A stretch of 64,000 bases of DNA from Leifsonia sp. AK011 (GTDB lineage: Bacteria > Actinomycetota > Actinomycetes > Actinomycetales > Microbacteriaceae), in the NCBI RefSeq assembly GCF_013410945.1, contig NZ_JACCCH010000001.1, positions 1 through 64,000 of the forward strand, written 5' to 3'. The notes under the pieces are model-generated. The model had not been told where the DNA came from. It worked only from the letters and a program-made list of their open reading frames with translations, and did no database searches. The translations under genes and the position numbers were made by a program. Each line of letters opens with the position of its first letter. Position 1 is the stretch's first letter. This document shows, in pieces, positions 52,830-61,223 of this stretch.

Positions 52830-53795
52830 ATGACCACAATGCGGGCCATCATCATGGACTCAGTAGGGGGAGCCGATGTGCTCCATGTCGCGGACGTCGA
52901 GGTCCCGACACGAGTGAACGCGGAGTTCCTCGTCAAGGTCGTGGCGGCGGGGGTGAACCCCATCGACACGAAAACCCGGGCAGGCAAGGGCGCGTCGGCC
53001 GCCATCACCAGCTGGCCGACCATTCTTGGCAACGATTTCAGTGGAATCGTCGTCGAGTCGTCCTATGAGTCGCATCCGATCAAGCCGGGCGACGAGGTCT
53101 ACGGCATGACCATGGTGCCGAGGCTTTCCGGTGCGTACGCCGAGTACCTCACGGTCCCCGGCATGTGTATCGCGCGCAAGCCCAAGTCGCTCTCACATGT
53201 CGAGGCCGCCGGAGTTCCCCTCGCGGCGCTCACGGCCTGGGGTGCTGTCGTCGACGTGGCCAAGGCCCACGAGGGCCAGCGGATGCTCATCCACGCCGGC
53301 GCCGGGGGTGTCGGGCACTTCGCCATCCAGTTCGCCTCCTACTTCGGCTCGCACGTCATCGCGACGGGATCGCCCCGCAACGAGGAGTGGCTGAGGGAGC
53401 TCGGCGCGCGTGAGGTCATCGACTACACCACCACCCGCTTCGAGGACTCCCTCGCGGACCTCGACGTCGTCATCGACCTGATCGGCAACGTGTCGGATGA
53501 CACGGGCACCCGCTCACTGAAGGTGCTCAAGCCCGGCGGCCTGCTCGTGAACGTGCCGACCGGCAGCTGGCCGACGATCGCCGAGGATGCCGCGGCGGCG
53601 GGCGTGCGTTCGAGCGGATTCCGCGTCTCCCCCGAGGGATCCACTCTCGCGATCATCTCCCGCCTCCTCGAATCGGGCGACGTGAAGGTGTACGTCGACC
53701 AGGTCTTCGACCTTGAGGATGCCGCGGACGCCCACCGAGCTCTCGAAACGGGCCACACCCGAGGCAAGGTCGTGCTCAAGGTCTCCGACGGCTAG
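52830..53795 (+). CDS. NADPH quinone oxidoreductase-like MDR protein
   Basis: A 321-residue medium-chain dehydrogenase/reductase. GroES-like N-terminal domain with VVAAGVNPIDTKTRAGKG and LGNDFSGIVVES; Rossmann domain with LIHAGAGGVGHFAIQFA. No zinc-ligand Cys set is seen, so it is of the zinc-independent quinone-reductase type. Start ATG at 52830, 5 bases after GGGGAGGCC. It is a single gene. Its stop codon directly abuts the stop of the convergent membrane protein gene. Confidence 0.88.
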   Translation: MTTMRAIIMDSVGGADVLHVADVEVPTRVNAEFLVKVVAAGVNPIDTKTRAGKGASAAITSWPTILGNDFSGIVVESSYESHPIKPGDEVYGMTMVPRLSGAYAEYLTVPGMCIARKPKSLSHVEAAGVPLAALTAWGAVVDVAKAHEGQRMLIHAGAGGVGHFAIQFASYFGSHVIATGSPRNEEWLRELGAREVIDYTTTRFEDSLADLDVVIDLIGNVSDDTGTRSLKVLKPGGLLVNVPTGSWPTIAEDAAAAGVRSSGFRVSPEGSTLAIISRLLESGDVKVYVDQVFDLEDAADAHRALETGHTRGKVVLKVSDG

Positions 53796-54743
53796 TTAGA
53801 CCCCCATGCAGTCCCGCGGGTCGATTCCGGCCTCGCGCATCTGCCGGTCGACCTCCACGGCCGGGTATGCCGGCTCGATCCCGTTGCCGCGCAGGCACTG
53901 GCGGAGGAACTCCGTGCTCTCGGAGGTGTCGGCGTTCGCGATCTGCCAGGCGCTGTCGATCTCCATGAACTCAGCCTCGTAGCACTGCACGTCGGTGCCC
54001 GTGCTGACGGCCTCGCTACTCATCACATACCTGTACACCGTGGTGCCCTTGAAGACACTTCCGAGCGGATGCCCCGCCCCAGCCATGCACGACGCGAAGC
54101 GTTCGAACCCCGCGTCGTACTCCTCCGCCGTCACTGCTCCGTCGGCGAGGGCGTCCAGCTGGGCCTGGGACTGGGCCGGCCTCTCGGCCTGCTTCGCCCA
54201 GGAGGCCCAGAGCACGAGGTTCGCGCTGGACTCCAGGGTGATGGTGTTCTCGGAATCCGTGACCGTGTCGATGAAGGTGCCGAAACCGCCGTACCTGCCG
54301 TCACCGTCCGGGTCCTCGCAGGTGACCCAGGCGTTCTGAGGGTCACCGTTCACGGCCACCCCGATCGTTCCCTCACTCACGCACGCGAGGGAGAACGCGA
54401 CCGAGGAGGCCCCCTCCGGCACCGGACCCAACTCGACCACCACATTGCCGCGGCCGGAGACGATGAAAGGTGTACCGAACAGTTCCGCGTGGGTACCGAC
54501 GAGCTCCAGACCTCGGGCCGTCACCGCGGCGATGTCCGAGGAGGTGATCTCCACCGGGGCCTGCTGCTCGCCGCCAGCCCCCAGCGCGACCGCGGAGACG
54601 GCGCCGCCGGTGAGCGCACTGGCGAGCGCGATAGCCACAGCACCCGCGACGAGCGTGCGCGGCTTCGTGCGCTGGGCATACGGGGCCGCTGCCGCAACCG
54701 ACACCAACTCGCGTCGCAGCGCTTCGTCTCGCTCTGTGCTCAT
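53796..54743 (-). CDS. Membrane-anchored partner of an ECF-type sigma factor
   Basis: A 315-residue protein: cytoplasmic N-terminus of about 29 residues, one helix (LVAGAVAIALASALTGGAVS), then an extracytoplasmic domain with several Cys (SLACVSEG, WVTCEDPDGDG, FASCMAGAG, VQCYEAEF, LRQCLRGNG, DPRDCMGV). It overlaps the sigma-factor stop (ATGA), so the pair is coupled. No zinc-type anti-sigma motif (HxxxCxxC) is seen in the short N-terminus. It may be an unorthodox anti-sigma protein or a sensor. Family not recognised. Confidence 0.75.
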   Translation of the reverse strand: MSTERDEALRRELVSVAAAAPYAQRTKPRTLVAGAVAIALASALTGGAVSAVALGAGGEQQAPVEITSSDIAAVTARGLELVGTHAELFGTPFIVSGRGNVVVELGPVPEGASSVAFSLACVSEGTIGVAVNGDPQNAWVTCEDPDGDGRYGGFGTFIDTVTDSENTITLESSANLVLWASWAKQAERPAQSQAQLDALADGAVTAEEYDAGFERFASCMAGAGHPLGSVFKGTTVYRYVMSSEAVSTGTDVQCYEAEFMEIDSAWQIANADTSESTEFLRQCLRGNGIEPAYPAVEVDRQMREAGIDPRDCMGV

Positions 54744-55303
54744 GATTCGCTCTCCCTTGATCGTGCGAGAGCCGGCGCGGCGATGCGCTCGGCCAGACGT
54801 TTCTTGGCGCGCGACAGGCGCGACTTGACGGTGCCCTGCGGGACTCCGAGTGCCTCCGCCGCCTCGCGCTCACTGAAGCCCTCGAGGATGCAGAGCGTGA
54901 CGATCTGCCGGTCCGCCGCCGAAAGCGATCGCAGTGCGGCGACGGCGGTGCTGTCGTCGAAGCGCTCAGCATGGTCGGGCGTGGCATCCGACGCCGGCAG
55001 CCTGGCGAGGAGCGCGCGATACCTGCGGGCGGTGCGGCTGAGATTGCGCGCGGAGTTGGTGGCCGTCACCAGGAGCCACGGCAACGCCGAGCCATCCACG
55101 AATCGCACCCTGTCCCGGCGTCGCCAGGCCTCGAGGAAGGTGATCGCCACGACATCGTCGGCATCGGTGGGCGTGGGCACCAGGCGAATGCTGTGGCGCA
55201 CCACACGATCACGGTGCCTGTCGAAGACGCGGCCGAAAGCCTCGCCGTCGCCCGCCGCCGCGGCCGCCCAGTCCGTCTCGTCGGTCATGTCGTCATCGCT
55301 CAC
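54740..55303 (-). CDS. ECF-type RNA polymerase sigma factor
   Basis: A 187-residue sigma-70 family protein with region 2 (FGRVFDRHRDRVVRHSIRLV, DADDVVAITFLEAWRRRDRV) and region 4 (SLSAADRQIVTLCILEGFSE, AAEALGVPQGTVKSRLSRAK). The WAAAAAGDGEAFG start is typical of the class. Start ATG at 55303. The downstream gene encodes a membrane protein overlapping by 4 bases, probably its regulator. Confidence 0.9.
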   Translation of the reverse strand: MSDDDMTDETDWAAAAAGDGEAFGRVFDRHRDRVVRHSIRLVPTPTDADDVVAITFLEAWRRRDRVRFVDGSALPWLLVTATNSARNLSRTARRYRALLARLPASDATPDHAERFDDSTAVAALRSLSAADRQIVTLCILEGFSEREAAEALGVPQGTVKSRLSRAKKRLAERIAAPALARSRESES

Positions 55304-55337
55304 ACCCCGTACTGTCCGGCTGCGGCCAGAAGGTTCC

Positions 55338-55862
55338 CTAGAGCGGGCGCAACCTCACGAAGTCGTCCTCGTAGCGCTCCCCCACGAGGAACTTCTTCGT
55401 TCCCACCTGTTCGAAGCCGCTCTTCTCGTAGAAGCGGTTCGCCCTGGCGTTGAGCTGGTTGACGCCGAGCCAGACACTCGCGGCTCCCCGGGACCGTGCC
55501 GCGCTCACCGAGTGCTCGACGAGAGCGGATGCCACTCCCCCGCCGTGATGATCGGGGTGCACGTACACCTTGCTCAGCTCGACCGTCGGGCGAACCGTCA
55601 CGACCGCGGCGACATCCGCATCGCCGGGATCGCCGTGCACGAGCATCGTGTAGCCGATGGCCACCCCGCGCTCCTCGGCGATGAAGAGCTCGCGCTGGGG
55701 GTCGGCGAGGTACCGGGAGAAGGCCGACTCCGAGAGGTTCTCGTCGATGAAGGCCTGGATCGACTCGGGCAACGCGTCGGGCGGGCACGCCAGGGGGAAG
55801 GTGATCGCGGCGATCTCGTGGAGCAGGGCAGCGTCGGATGCAACGGCGGATCGTATCAACAC
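55338..55862 (-). CDS. GNAT-family N-acetyltransferase
   Basis: A 174-residue acetyl-CoA-dependent transferase. The acetyl-CoA pyrophosphate loop is VHPDHHGGGVASALVEHSV; ANRFYEKSGFEQVGTKKFLV is the usual C-terminal strand-helix. The substrate is not indicated. It stands alone, 34 bases upstream of the sigma-factor start, and may be co-transcribed with it. Confidence 0.87.
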   Translation of the reverse strand: MLIRSAVASDAALLHEIAAITFPLACPPDALPESIQAFIDENLSESAFSRYLADPQRELFIAEERGVAIGYTMLVHGDPGDADVAAVVTVRPTVELSKVYVHPDHHGGGVASALVEHSVSAARSRGAASVWLGVNQLNARANRFYEKSGFEQVGTKKFLVGERYEDDFVRLRPL

Positions 55863-55903
55863 CGTCTCAGGCTAGACGACTGCCGGTGGGGCCTTAAACA
55901 GCA

Positions 55904-55929
55904 GAGGGGCCGACCGAAGTCGACCCCTC
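55904..55929 (-). terminator. Terminator after rplK-rplA
   Basis: GAGGGG..GAC pairs with GTC..CCCCTC around a CGAA tetraloop with a 2-base internal mismatch. TGCTGTTTAA follows on the minus strand. It lies 17 bases past the rplA stop. Confidence 0.65.
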
Positions 55930-55946
55930 CACCGAACAGAACGTCG

Positions 55947-56639
55947 TTAGACCAGGCTGTTCACGTCGAGCGGGATGCCCGGGCCGAACGTCGTCGACAC
56001 GGTGCCCTTCGTGATGTAACGGCCCTTCGAGGAGCTCGGCTTGGCGCGGTTGACCTCGTCGATCGCGGCCTTGATGTTGTCGCTGAGCTGGTCGGCCGAG
56101 AAGCCCGCCTTGCCGACCACGAAGTGGACGTTGGCGTGCTTGTCGACGCGGAACTCGATCTTTCCACCCTTGATGTCGGACACGGCCTTGGCGGTGTCCT
56201 GCGTCACAGTGCCGGTCTTCGGGTTGGGCATGAGGCCGCGGGGACCAAGCACCTTACCGAGACGACCGACCTGGCCCATGAGCTCGGGGGTCGAGACAGC
56301 GGAGTCGAACGCGGTGTAGCCACCGGCGACCTTCTCGATGAGCTCTGCGCCACCGACCTCGTCGGCGCCGGCAGCAAGAGCTGCCTCGGCCGCGGGGCCC
56401 GTCGCGAACACGATGACGCGGGCGGTCTTGCCCGTGCCGTGCGGCAGGATGACGGTTCCACGAACCATCTGGTCTGCCTTGCGGGGGTCGACACCGAGCT
56501 TGAGCGCAACCTCGACGGTCGAGTCGAACTTCTTCGACCCCGTCTCCTTCGCGACCGCAACGGCCTCGGTGGGCGTGTAGAACTTGCCCTCTTCGATCTT
56601 GTCCGCGGCGGCGCGGTATGCCTTTGACTTGCGTGCCAT
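55947..56639 (-). CDS. rplA: 50S ribosomal protein L1
   Basis: Binds 23S rRNA at the L1 stalk and represses its own operon in many bacteria. The 230-residue protein has [20 protein letters not shown] at the N-terminus, [34 protein letters not shown] and [13 protein letters not shown]. The start ATG lies 2 bases after the rplK stop. Confidence 0.98.
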   Translation of the reverse strand: MARKSKAYRAAADKIEEGKFYTPTEAVAVAKETGSKKFDSTVEVALKLGVDPRKADQMVRGTVILPHGTGKTARVIVFATGPAAEAALAAGADEVGGAELIEKVAGGYTAFDSAVSTPELMGQVGRLGKVLGPRGLMPNPKTGTVTQDTAKAVSDIKGGKIEFRVDKHANVHFVVGKAGFSADQLSDNIKAAIDEVNRAKPSSSKGRYITKGTVSTTFGPGIPLDVNSLV

Positions 56640-56641
56640 GA

Positions 56642-57073
56642 TTACGCCTCCACCGTGATTCCCATCGAACGGGCGGTGCCCGCGATGATCTTTTCTGCGC
56701 CCTCGATGTCGTTGGCGTTGAGGTCGACCATCTTCTGCTCCGCGATAGCGCGGACCTGGTCCTTGGTGAGCTTCGCAACCTTCACGGTGTGCGGGGTCGA
56801 CGACCCCTTCTGCACGCCGGCGGCCTTCTTGATGAGCTCTGCTGCCGGAGGGGTCTTGAGGATGAACGTGAACGAACGGTCCTCGTAGACGGTGATCTCC
56901 ACCGGGATGACGTTGCCGCGCTGCGACTCGGTCGCTGCGTTGTACGCCTTGCAGAACTCCATGATGTTGACGCCGTGCTGACCCAGCGCAGGCCCGATGG
57001 GCGGTGCGGGGTTGGCGGCGCCAGCCTGGATCTGGAGCTTGATGAGCCCCGTCACCTTCTTCTTGGGTGCCAT
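56642..57073 (-). CDS. rplK: 50S ribosomal protein L11
   Basis: Forms the GTPase-associated centre with 23S rRNA. The 143-residue protein has the N-terminal [20 protein letters not shown], the linker [20 protein letters not shown] and the C-terminal rRNA-binding domain ([20 protein letters not shown]). The first gene of rplKA, which probably has its own promoter because terminator-like hairpins separate it from nusG. Confidence 0.98.
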   Translation of the reverse strand: MAPKKKVTGLIKLQIQAGAANPAPPIGPALGQHGVNIMEFCKAYNAATESQRGNVIPVEITVYEDRSFTFILKTPPAAELIKKAAGVQKGSSTPHTVKVAKLTKDQVRAIAEQKMVDLNANDIEGAEKIIAGTARSMGITVEA

Positions 57074-57174
57074 GATTCTCTCTTTTCGTCGAACGAGGCG
57101 GATGCCTCACTCTCCCGCCGCCCGGTTGGACGCGGTTCGTGGCTGCCGCCCGAATCCGGGCAGACAACCTGTCC

Positions 57175-57180
57175 ATAGTA
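57175..57180 (-). promoter_or_regulatory. Candidate -10 box of rplK-rplA
   Basis: TACTAT on the minus strand lies about 100 bases upstream of the rplK start. The -35 region (TACCGA at 17 bases) is poor. The 304-base nusG-rplK gap contains, besides this, the long inverted repeat and the nusG terminator listed separately. Confidence 0.35.
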
Positions 57181-57232
57181 CGCGAGATCGCGCGGGATCG
57201 GTAGCTCGGAAGCGTTGCGGCCGAGCATCCCC

Positions 57233-57307
57233 ACCGTTGCGGAGGACGACGCGCCGTGCGCACCCGCCGGACTCGCAGTCCTGCGGCGCGTCGTCCTCCG
57301 CAACGGT
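57233..57307. repeat. Perfect 24-bp inverted repeat with nested hairpin
   Basis: Arms at 57233-57256 and 57284-57307 are exact reverse complements over 24 bases, containing GCGGAGGACGACGCGCC. The 27-base loop holds a second hairpin, GGACT-CGC-AGTCC. This is the longest perfect inverted repeat seen in the window. It lies between the nusG terminator and the rplK promoter. It may be an intergenic palindromic repeat element or a boundary element of the ribosomal operon. Confidence 0.8.
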
Positions 57308-57330
57308 CTGGCACACCCGCCACCAACGAC

Positions 57331-57362
57331 GAAGGGCGCCCCGGTGATCCGGAGCGCCCTTC
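57331..57362 (-). terminator. Terminator after nusG
   Basis: GAAGGGCGC/GCGCCCTTC form a 9-bp stem with an inner CCGG/CCGG extension. It begins 16 bases past the nusG stop. The downstream T content is low (GTCGTTGG). Confidence 0.6.
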
Positions 57363-57377
57363 GATCGAAGCGGGTGC

Positions 57378-58496
57378 CTACAGCTTTGTCACCTGGTCGA
57401 ACGACAGCTCGACCGGGGTCTCGCGCTCGAAGAGGGAAACGAGCACCGTGAGCTTGCCGCTCTCCGGCTTGATCTCGCTGATCGTTCCGGGGAGGCCCTG
57501 GAACGAGCCCTCCTTGATCGTGATGGTCTCGCCGACCTCGAAGTCGATCTCGGCCGGGATGACGCGGGCTGCAGTCTTACCCTTGGTGGCCGAGCCCTTC
57601 GCTGCCGGGGCCTCGACGATCTGGACCAGGCTCTTCAGCATGTTGAAGGCCTCGTCGAAACGCAGCGGAACCGGGTTGTGCGAGTTGCCGACGAATCCGG
57701 TCACACCCGGGGTGTGGCGAACGACCGACCAGCTGTCTTCGTTGAGGTCCATGCGCACGAGCACGTAGCCCGGGATGCGCACTCGGTTGACGAGCTTGCG
57801 CTGGCCGTTCTTGATCTCGACGACGTCCTCCATCGGAACCTGGACCTCGAAGACGTAGTCCTCCATCGCCATCGACACCTTGCGGTTCTCGATGTTCGAC
57901 TTCACACGCTTCTCGAAGCCGGCGTAGGAGTGGATGACGTACCACTTGCCGGGCTTCGCGCGCAGCTCCGACTTGAACTCCTCGTAGGGGTCCACCTCGG
58001 TGTCGGCGTCGAGGGCGGCCTCATCGAGGCTGGAATCCGTGCCCTCGTCGGTGTCCTCGATGATGTTGTCGATGTCCTTCTCGAGCGCGTTCAGCTGGTC
58101 GATGTCGATACCGAGATCGGGCGCGACATCCGGATCGCCCAGTTCGGGACCGTCGTAGGGGGTCACCTCGGGCTCTTCTGCTGCCTCTTCCTCGGCCTCG
58201 AGGTCTGCCTCGTCCTCGACGGCGGCAACGGAGGCGTCAGCCTCCTGGAGCGAGTCGATGTCGAGGGCGTCGTCGACCAGGGCGTCCGCCTCGGGGTCGA
58301 GCGCGGCATCCAGAGCCTCGAGGAGGCCCGCGAGATCGCCCTGCTCGTCGTCAACGACGTGGATGGCTTCGTGCTCCGCCGACTCCTCGGACTCCTCATC
58401 GGCGGCGAGGATGCTGCCGGTCTGCGCCTCGTCAACCTCGGAGGACTGCTCGGCGGCAGGTGCCAGCTCGTTGTTGTCGCGATGATTCTCGGACAC
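57378..58496 (-). CDS. nusG: Transcription termination/antitermination factor NusG with long acidic N-terminus
   Basis: Binds RNA polymerase and affects elongation and Rho termination. The 372-residue protein is about twice the common length. Residues 1 to about 180 are very acidic and low in complexity ([20 protein letters not shown]). The NGN domain follows ([40 protein letters not shown]), then the KOW domain near the end ([20 protein letters not shown]). N-terminal extensions are usual in actinomycete NusG, but this one is at the long end. Start GTG at 58496. Confidence 0.95.
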   Translation of the reverse strand: MSENHRDNNELAPAAEQSSEVDEAQTGSILAADEESEESAEHEAIHVVDDEQGDLAGLLEALDAALDPEADALVDDALDIDSLQEADASVAAVEDEADLEAEEEAAEEPEVTPYDGPELGDPDVAPDLGIDIDQLNALEKDIDNIIEDTDEGTDSSLDEAALDADTEVDPYEEFKSELRAKPGKWYVIHSYAGFEKRVKSNIENRKVSMAMEDYVFEVQVPMEDVVEIKNGQRKLVNRVRIPGYVLVRMDLNEDSWSVVRHTPGVTGFVGNSHNPVPLRFDEAFNMLKSLVQIVEAPAAKGSATKGKTAARVIPAEIDFEVGETITIKEGSFQGLPGTISEIKPESGKLTVLVSLFERETPVELSFDQVTKL

Positions 58497-58564
58497 GAAA
58501 TTCTCTTCTCTACTGCTGCGTGGCGGGACAAACCCACCGGAAGGACATGGAGCCCCCGAAAGAA

Positions 58565-58849
58565 CTACGGGGTGCTGATATTCGGATCGCCGAAGGTGAA
58601 CGTGACGAGGAAGCTCGCGATCTGGTCGATACCCCAGACGAGCGCCATCATGATGACGACGAAGACGAGCACCACGAGGGTGAAGTTCACCAGCTCCCTG
58701 CGGGTGGGCGTGACCACCTTGCGGAGCTCTGCGATGACCTGTCGGATGAACAGTGCGAACCGTCCGAACGGACCGCGACGCTCGGCGCGCTCTTTGCGCG
58801 CATTGGCGACGACATCCTCGCTCGGCTCGTCAACGACATTTTTTGCCAC
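58565..58849 (-). CDS. secE: Preprotein translocase subunit SecE
   Basis: Clamps the SecY channel. The 94-residue single-helix form has a charged N-terminus ([13 protein letters not shown]), the amphipathic helix [20 protein letters not shown], and one membrane helix ([20 protein letters not shown]). Start GTG at 58849. It precedes nusG by 68 bases in the classic secE-nusG-rplK-rplA order. Confidence 0.96.
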   Translation of the reverse strand: MAKNVVDEPSEDVVANARKERAERRGPFGRFALFIRQVIAELRKVVTPTRRELVNFTLVVLVFVVIMMALVWGIDQIASFLVTFTFGDPNISTP

Positions 58850-58891
58850 TGGTCACTACCTTCTGGTCTGCCTCTCTCGCGAGAGGACTTG

Positions 58892-58964
58892 CAGGGCGGA
58901 CAGGACTCGAACCTGCAACCTGCGGTTTTGGAGACCGCTGCTCTACCAATTGAGCCACCGCCCT
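58892..58964 (-). tRNA. tRNA-Trp (anticodon CCA)
   Basis: A complete cloverleaf is read on the minus strand: acceptor AGGGCGG/CCGCCCT, D stem GCTC/GAGC, anticodon stem GCGGT/ACCGC with loop CTCCAAA, T arm GCAGG-TTCGAGT-CCTGT, discriminator G. The 3' CCA is not encoded. It lies just upstream of secE, as in other actinomycetes. Confidence 0.97.
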
Positions 58965-59176
58965 TTGTGCTGAATCGGCATGCTTTCACACGATCGCCTC
59001 GGGGGCTGAGCCAACTGAGGGCGCGCGAAAGGATGGCAGATTTCAACTACCAGAGCCAGTGTACGGCAAGACCGGCGAGGAGGAAATCCCGGAGACGGGA
59101 CGAGGTGCATCAAGCATCGCACAGTTGCGGGCGACCGTCTCGGAACGGCCCGATCGCCGCGCCTAGGATGGATGCC

Positions 59177-60370
59177 GTGAGCCCCAGTATTTCGCGCAGA
59201 ATCGCCGCCATCGCAGAGTCCGCAACGCTCAAGGTCGACGCCAAGGCGAAAGCCCTCCAGGCGGAGGGCCGCCCGGTGATCAGTTTCGCTGCGGGCGAGC
59301 CGGACTTCCCGACGCCGGCGAACATCGTCGAGGCCGCCGCTCTGGCAGTGCGCGACCCGCGCAACCACAAGTACACGCCGGCCGCGGGCCTCCCCGACCT
59401 GCGCGCCGCGATCGCCGAGAAGACGCTGCGCGACTCCGGTCTCGAGGTGAGCCCGTCCCAGGTGATCGTGACGAACGGCGGCAAGCAGGCTGTCTACCAG
59501 TCGTTCGCGACGGTCATCAACGAGGGCGACGAGGTGCTCATGCCCGCGCCCTACTGGACCACCTACCCAGAAGCGGTCAAGCTCGCGGGCGGTGTGCCCG
59601 TCGAGGTGTTCGCCGGTGCGGACCAGGACTACCTCGTGACTGTTGAACAGCTCGAGGCTGCGCGCACCCCCAAGACGGCCGTGCTGCTCTTCGTCTCCCC
59701 CTCGAACCCGACCGGTGCCGTCTACTCGCCCGAGCAGACTCGCGCGATCGGCGAGTGGGCGCTCGAGCACGGCCTCTGGGTGATCACCGACGAGATCTAC
59801 CAGAACCTCGTCTACGACGGCATCCGTGCGGTCTCGATCGTCGAGGCCGTTCCCGCGCTCGCCGACCAGACCGTGCTCGTCAACGGCGTAGCCAAGAGCT
59901 ACTCGATGACGGGATGGCGCCTCGGCTGGATGGTCGGGCCGGCGAACGTGATCAAGGCCGCGAGCAACCTGCAGTCCCACCTGTCGAGCAACGTCTCCAA
60001 CGTGTCGCAGCGCGCGGCGATCGAAGCTCTCACCGGACCCCAGGACGAGGTGGAGGCGATGCGCCAGGCCTTCGAGCGCCGCCGCAACCTCATCGTCGCC
60101 GAGCTCTCGAAGATCGACGGCGTCGTGTGCCCCACCCCGCAGGGTGCGTTCTACGTGTACCCGGATGTTCGGGGCCTGCTGAACCGCGAGTGGGGCGGCG
60201 TCACGCCTACGACGTCCCTCGAACTCGCCGACCTCATCCTGGAGCAGGCCGAGGTGGCCGTCGTTCCGGGCGAGGCCTTCGGCCCGAGCGGGTACCTGCG
60301 GCTCTCGTATGCGCTCGGCGACGAGCCCCTGCTCGAGGGTGTGCAGCGCCTGCAGAAGCTGTTCGCGTAA
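59177..60370 (+). CDS. Class I/II PLP aminotransferase (aspartate aminotransferase-like)
   Basis: Transfers amino groups between aspartate or related amino acids and 2-oxoacids. About 397 residues: [20 protein letters not shown] and [20 protein letters not shown] at the N-terminus, [14 protein letters not shown], the PLP-Lys block [14 protein letters not shown] and the C-terminal substrate Arg in [18 protein letters not shown] at 59164-59169 looks like a -10 box 7 bases before GTG 59177, so I favour that leaderless start; an ATG at 59168 overlaps the box. Divergent from tRNA-Trp/secE. Confidence 0.9.
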   Translation: MSPSISRRIAAIAESATLKVDAKAKALQAEGRPVISFAAGEPDFPTPANIVEAAALAVRDPRNHKYTPAAGLPDLRAAIAEKTLRDSGLEVSPSQVIVTNGGKQAVYQSFATVINEGDEVLMPAPYWTTYPEAVKLAGGVPVEVFAGADQDYLVTVEQLEAARTPKTAVLLFVSPSNPTGAVYSPEQTRAIGEWALEHGLWVITDEIYQNLVYDGIRAVSIVEAVPALADQTVLVNGVAKSYSMTGWRLGWMVGPANVIKAASNLQSHLSSNVSNVSQRAAIEALTGPQDEVEAMRQAFERRRNLIVAELSKIDGVVCPTPQGAFYVYPDVRGLLNREWGGVTPTTSLELADLILEQAEVAVVPGEAFGPSGYLRLSYALGDEPLLEGVQRLQKLFA

Positions 60371-60389
60371 CCGCGCGCTGGAGCTGAGA

Positions 60390-60413
60390 GCGAAGGCCAT
60401 TTCTGGCCTTCGC
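60390..60413 (+). terminator. Hairpin terminator after the aminotransferase gene
   Basis: GCGAAGGCCA-TTTC-TGGCCTTCGC is a perfect 10-bp stem with a 4-base loop, 20 bases past the stop. No T-run. Its core GGCCATTTCT is shared with the araA hairpin at 12941-12973. Confidence 0.55.
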
Positions 60414-60495
60414 CGCGACGCCAGCGCCGAGCGCCGTCCCGGCGCGAGGGACACCTGGGGCCGTGGCATCCGGTGCCCCCTTGAGGTGCGTCCAT

Positions 60496-60516
60496 ATTTG
60501 CGAGGTGCCCGCAAAT
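60496..60516 (-). terminator. Inverted repeat after the LuxR-type response regulator
   Basis: ATTTGCG-N7-CGCAAAT has perfect 7-base arms. It lies 60 bases past the regulator's stop on the minus strand. A run of nine G (60559-60567) sits between. A terminator role is possible but weakly supported. Confidence 0.35.
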
Positions 60517-60575
60517 TCGCGCGCGTTCTGCACAGGAGCGCGCTGTTTGGGGATGAGTGGGGGGGGGAGGGCGGG

Positions 60576-61223
60576 CTAGAGGAGCTTGCGGGCGTTGGCC
60601 CAGGCCGTGAGCTCGTGGCGGGAGGAGAGCTGGAGCTTGCGCAGGACCGCCGAGACGTGGCTCTCGACCGTCTTGATCGAGATGAAGAGTTCGCCGGCGA
60701 CCTCCTTGTAGGAGTAGCCGCGAGCGATCAGGCGCATGACCTCGCGCTCGCGGGCCGACAGGCGGTCGAGTTCGTCGTTCGACTCGGCCTGCTCCCCCGC
60801 GACGGCACCGAACGCGTCGAGCACGAAGCCCGCGAGCCGCGGTGAGAACACGGCATCCCCGGATGCAACGGCAACAACGGCCGCGCTGACCTCCGCCCCC
60901 GACGAGCCCTTGGTGATGTACCCCCGCGCCCCGGCCCGAATCACGCCGACGACATCCTCGGCGGAGTCGGACACGCTCAGCGCGAGGAACCGAACGGAGT
61001 CCAGCAGCGCGCTCGACCCGCGGATGACCTCCGCGCCGCCCCCGCCCGTACCGCCGGGCAGGTGCACGTCGAGCAGCACCACCTCGGGCTTCAGCTCCGC
61101 GATGCTCGCGATCGCGTCATCCACCGTCGCCGCCTCGCCGAGCACCTCCAGCCCCTCGTCGAGGTCGGCTCGCAGGCCGGATCGGAAGATCGAGTGGTCG
61201 TCCACGATGAGAACGGTGGTCAT
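60576..61223 (-). CDS. LuxR-family (NarL-type) response regulator
   Basis: A 215-residue transcription factor. Receiver with VLIVDDHSIFRSGL, phospho-acceptor Asp in VVLLDVHLPGG and ITKGSSGAE; C-terminal helix-turn-helix with LSAREREVMRLIARGYSYKE and ISIKTVESHVSAVLRKLQLS. Its start overlaps the kinase stop by 4 bases. Probably controls the divergent PspC gene and its own operon through the repeats at 62438-62458. Confidence 0.93.
   Translation of the reverse strand: MTTVLIVDDHSIFRSGLRADLDEGLEVLGEAATVDDAIASIAELKPEVVLLDVHLPGGTGGGGAEVIRGSSALLDSVRFLALSVSDSAEDVVGVIRAGARGYITKGSSGAEVSAAVVAVASGDAVFSPRLAGFVLDAFGAVAGEQAESNDELDRLSAREREVMRLIARGYSYKEVAGELFISIKTVESHVSAVLRKLQLSSRHELTAWANARKLL

Noticed and set aside
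60559-60567. Run of nine G as a phase-variation tract.
   Set aside because: It lies between genes, past a stop codon, and does not join a promoter or frame. It is more likely neutral or a sequencing-sensitive spot.
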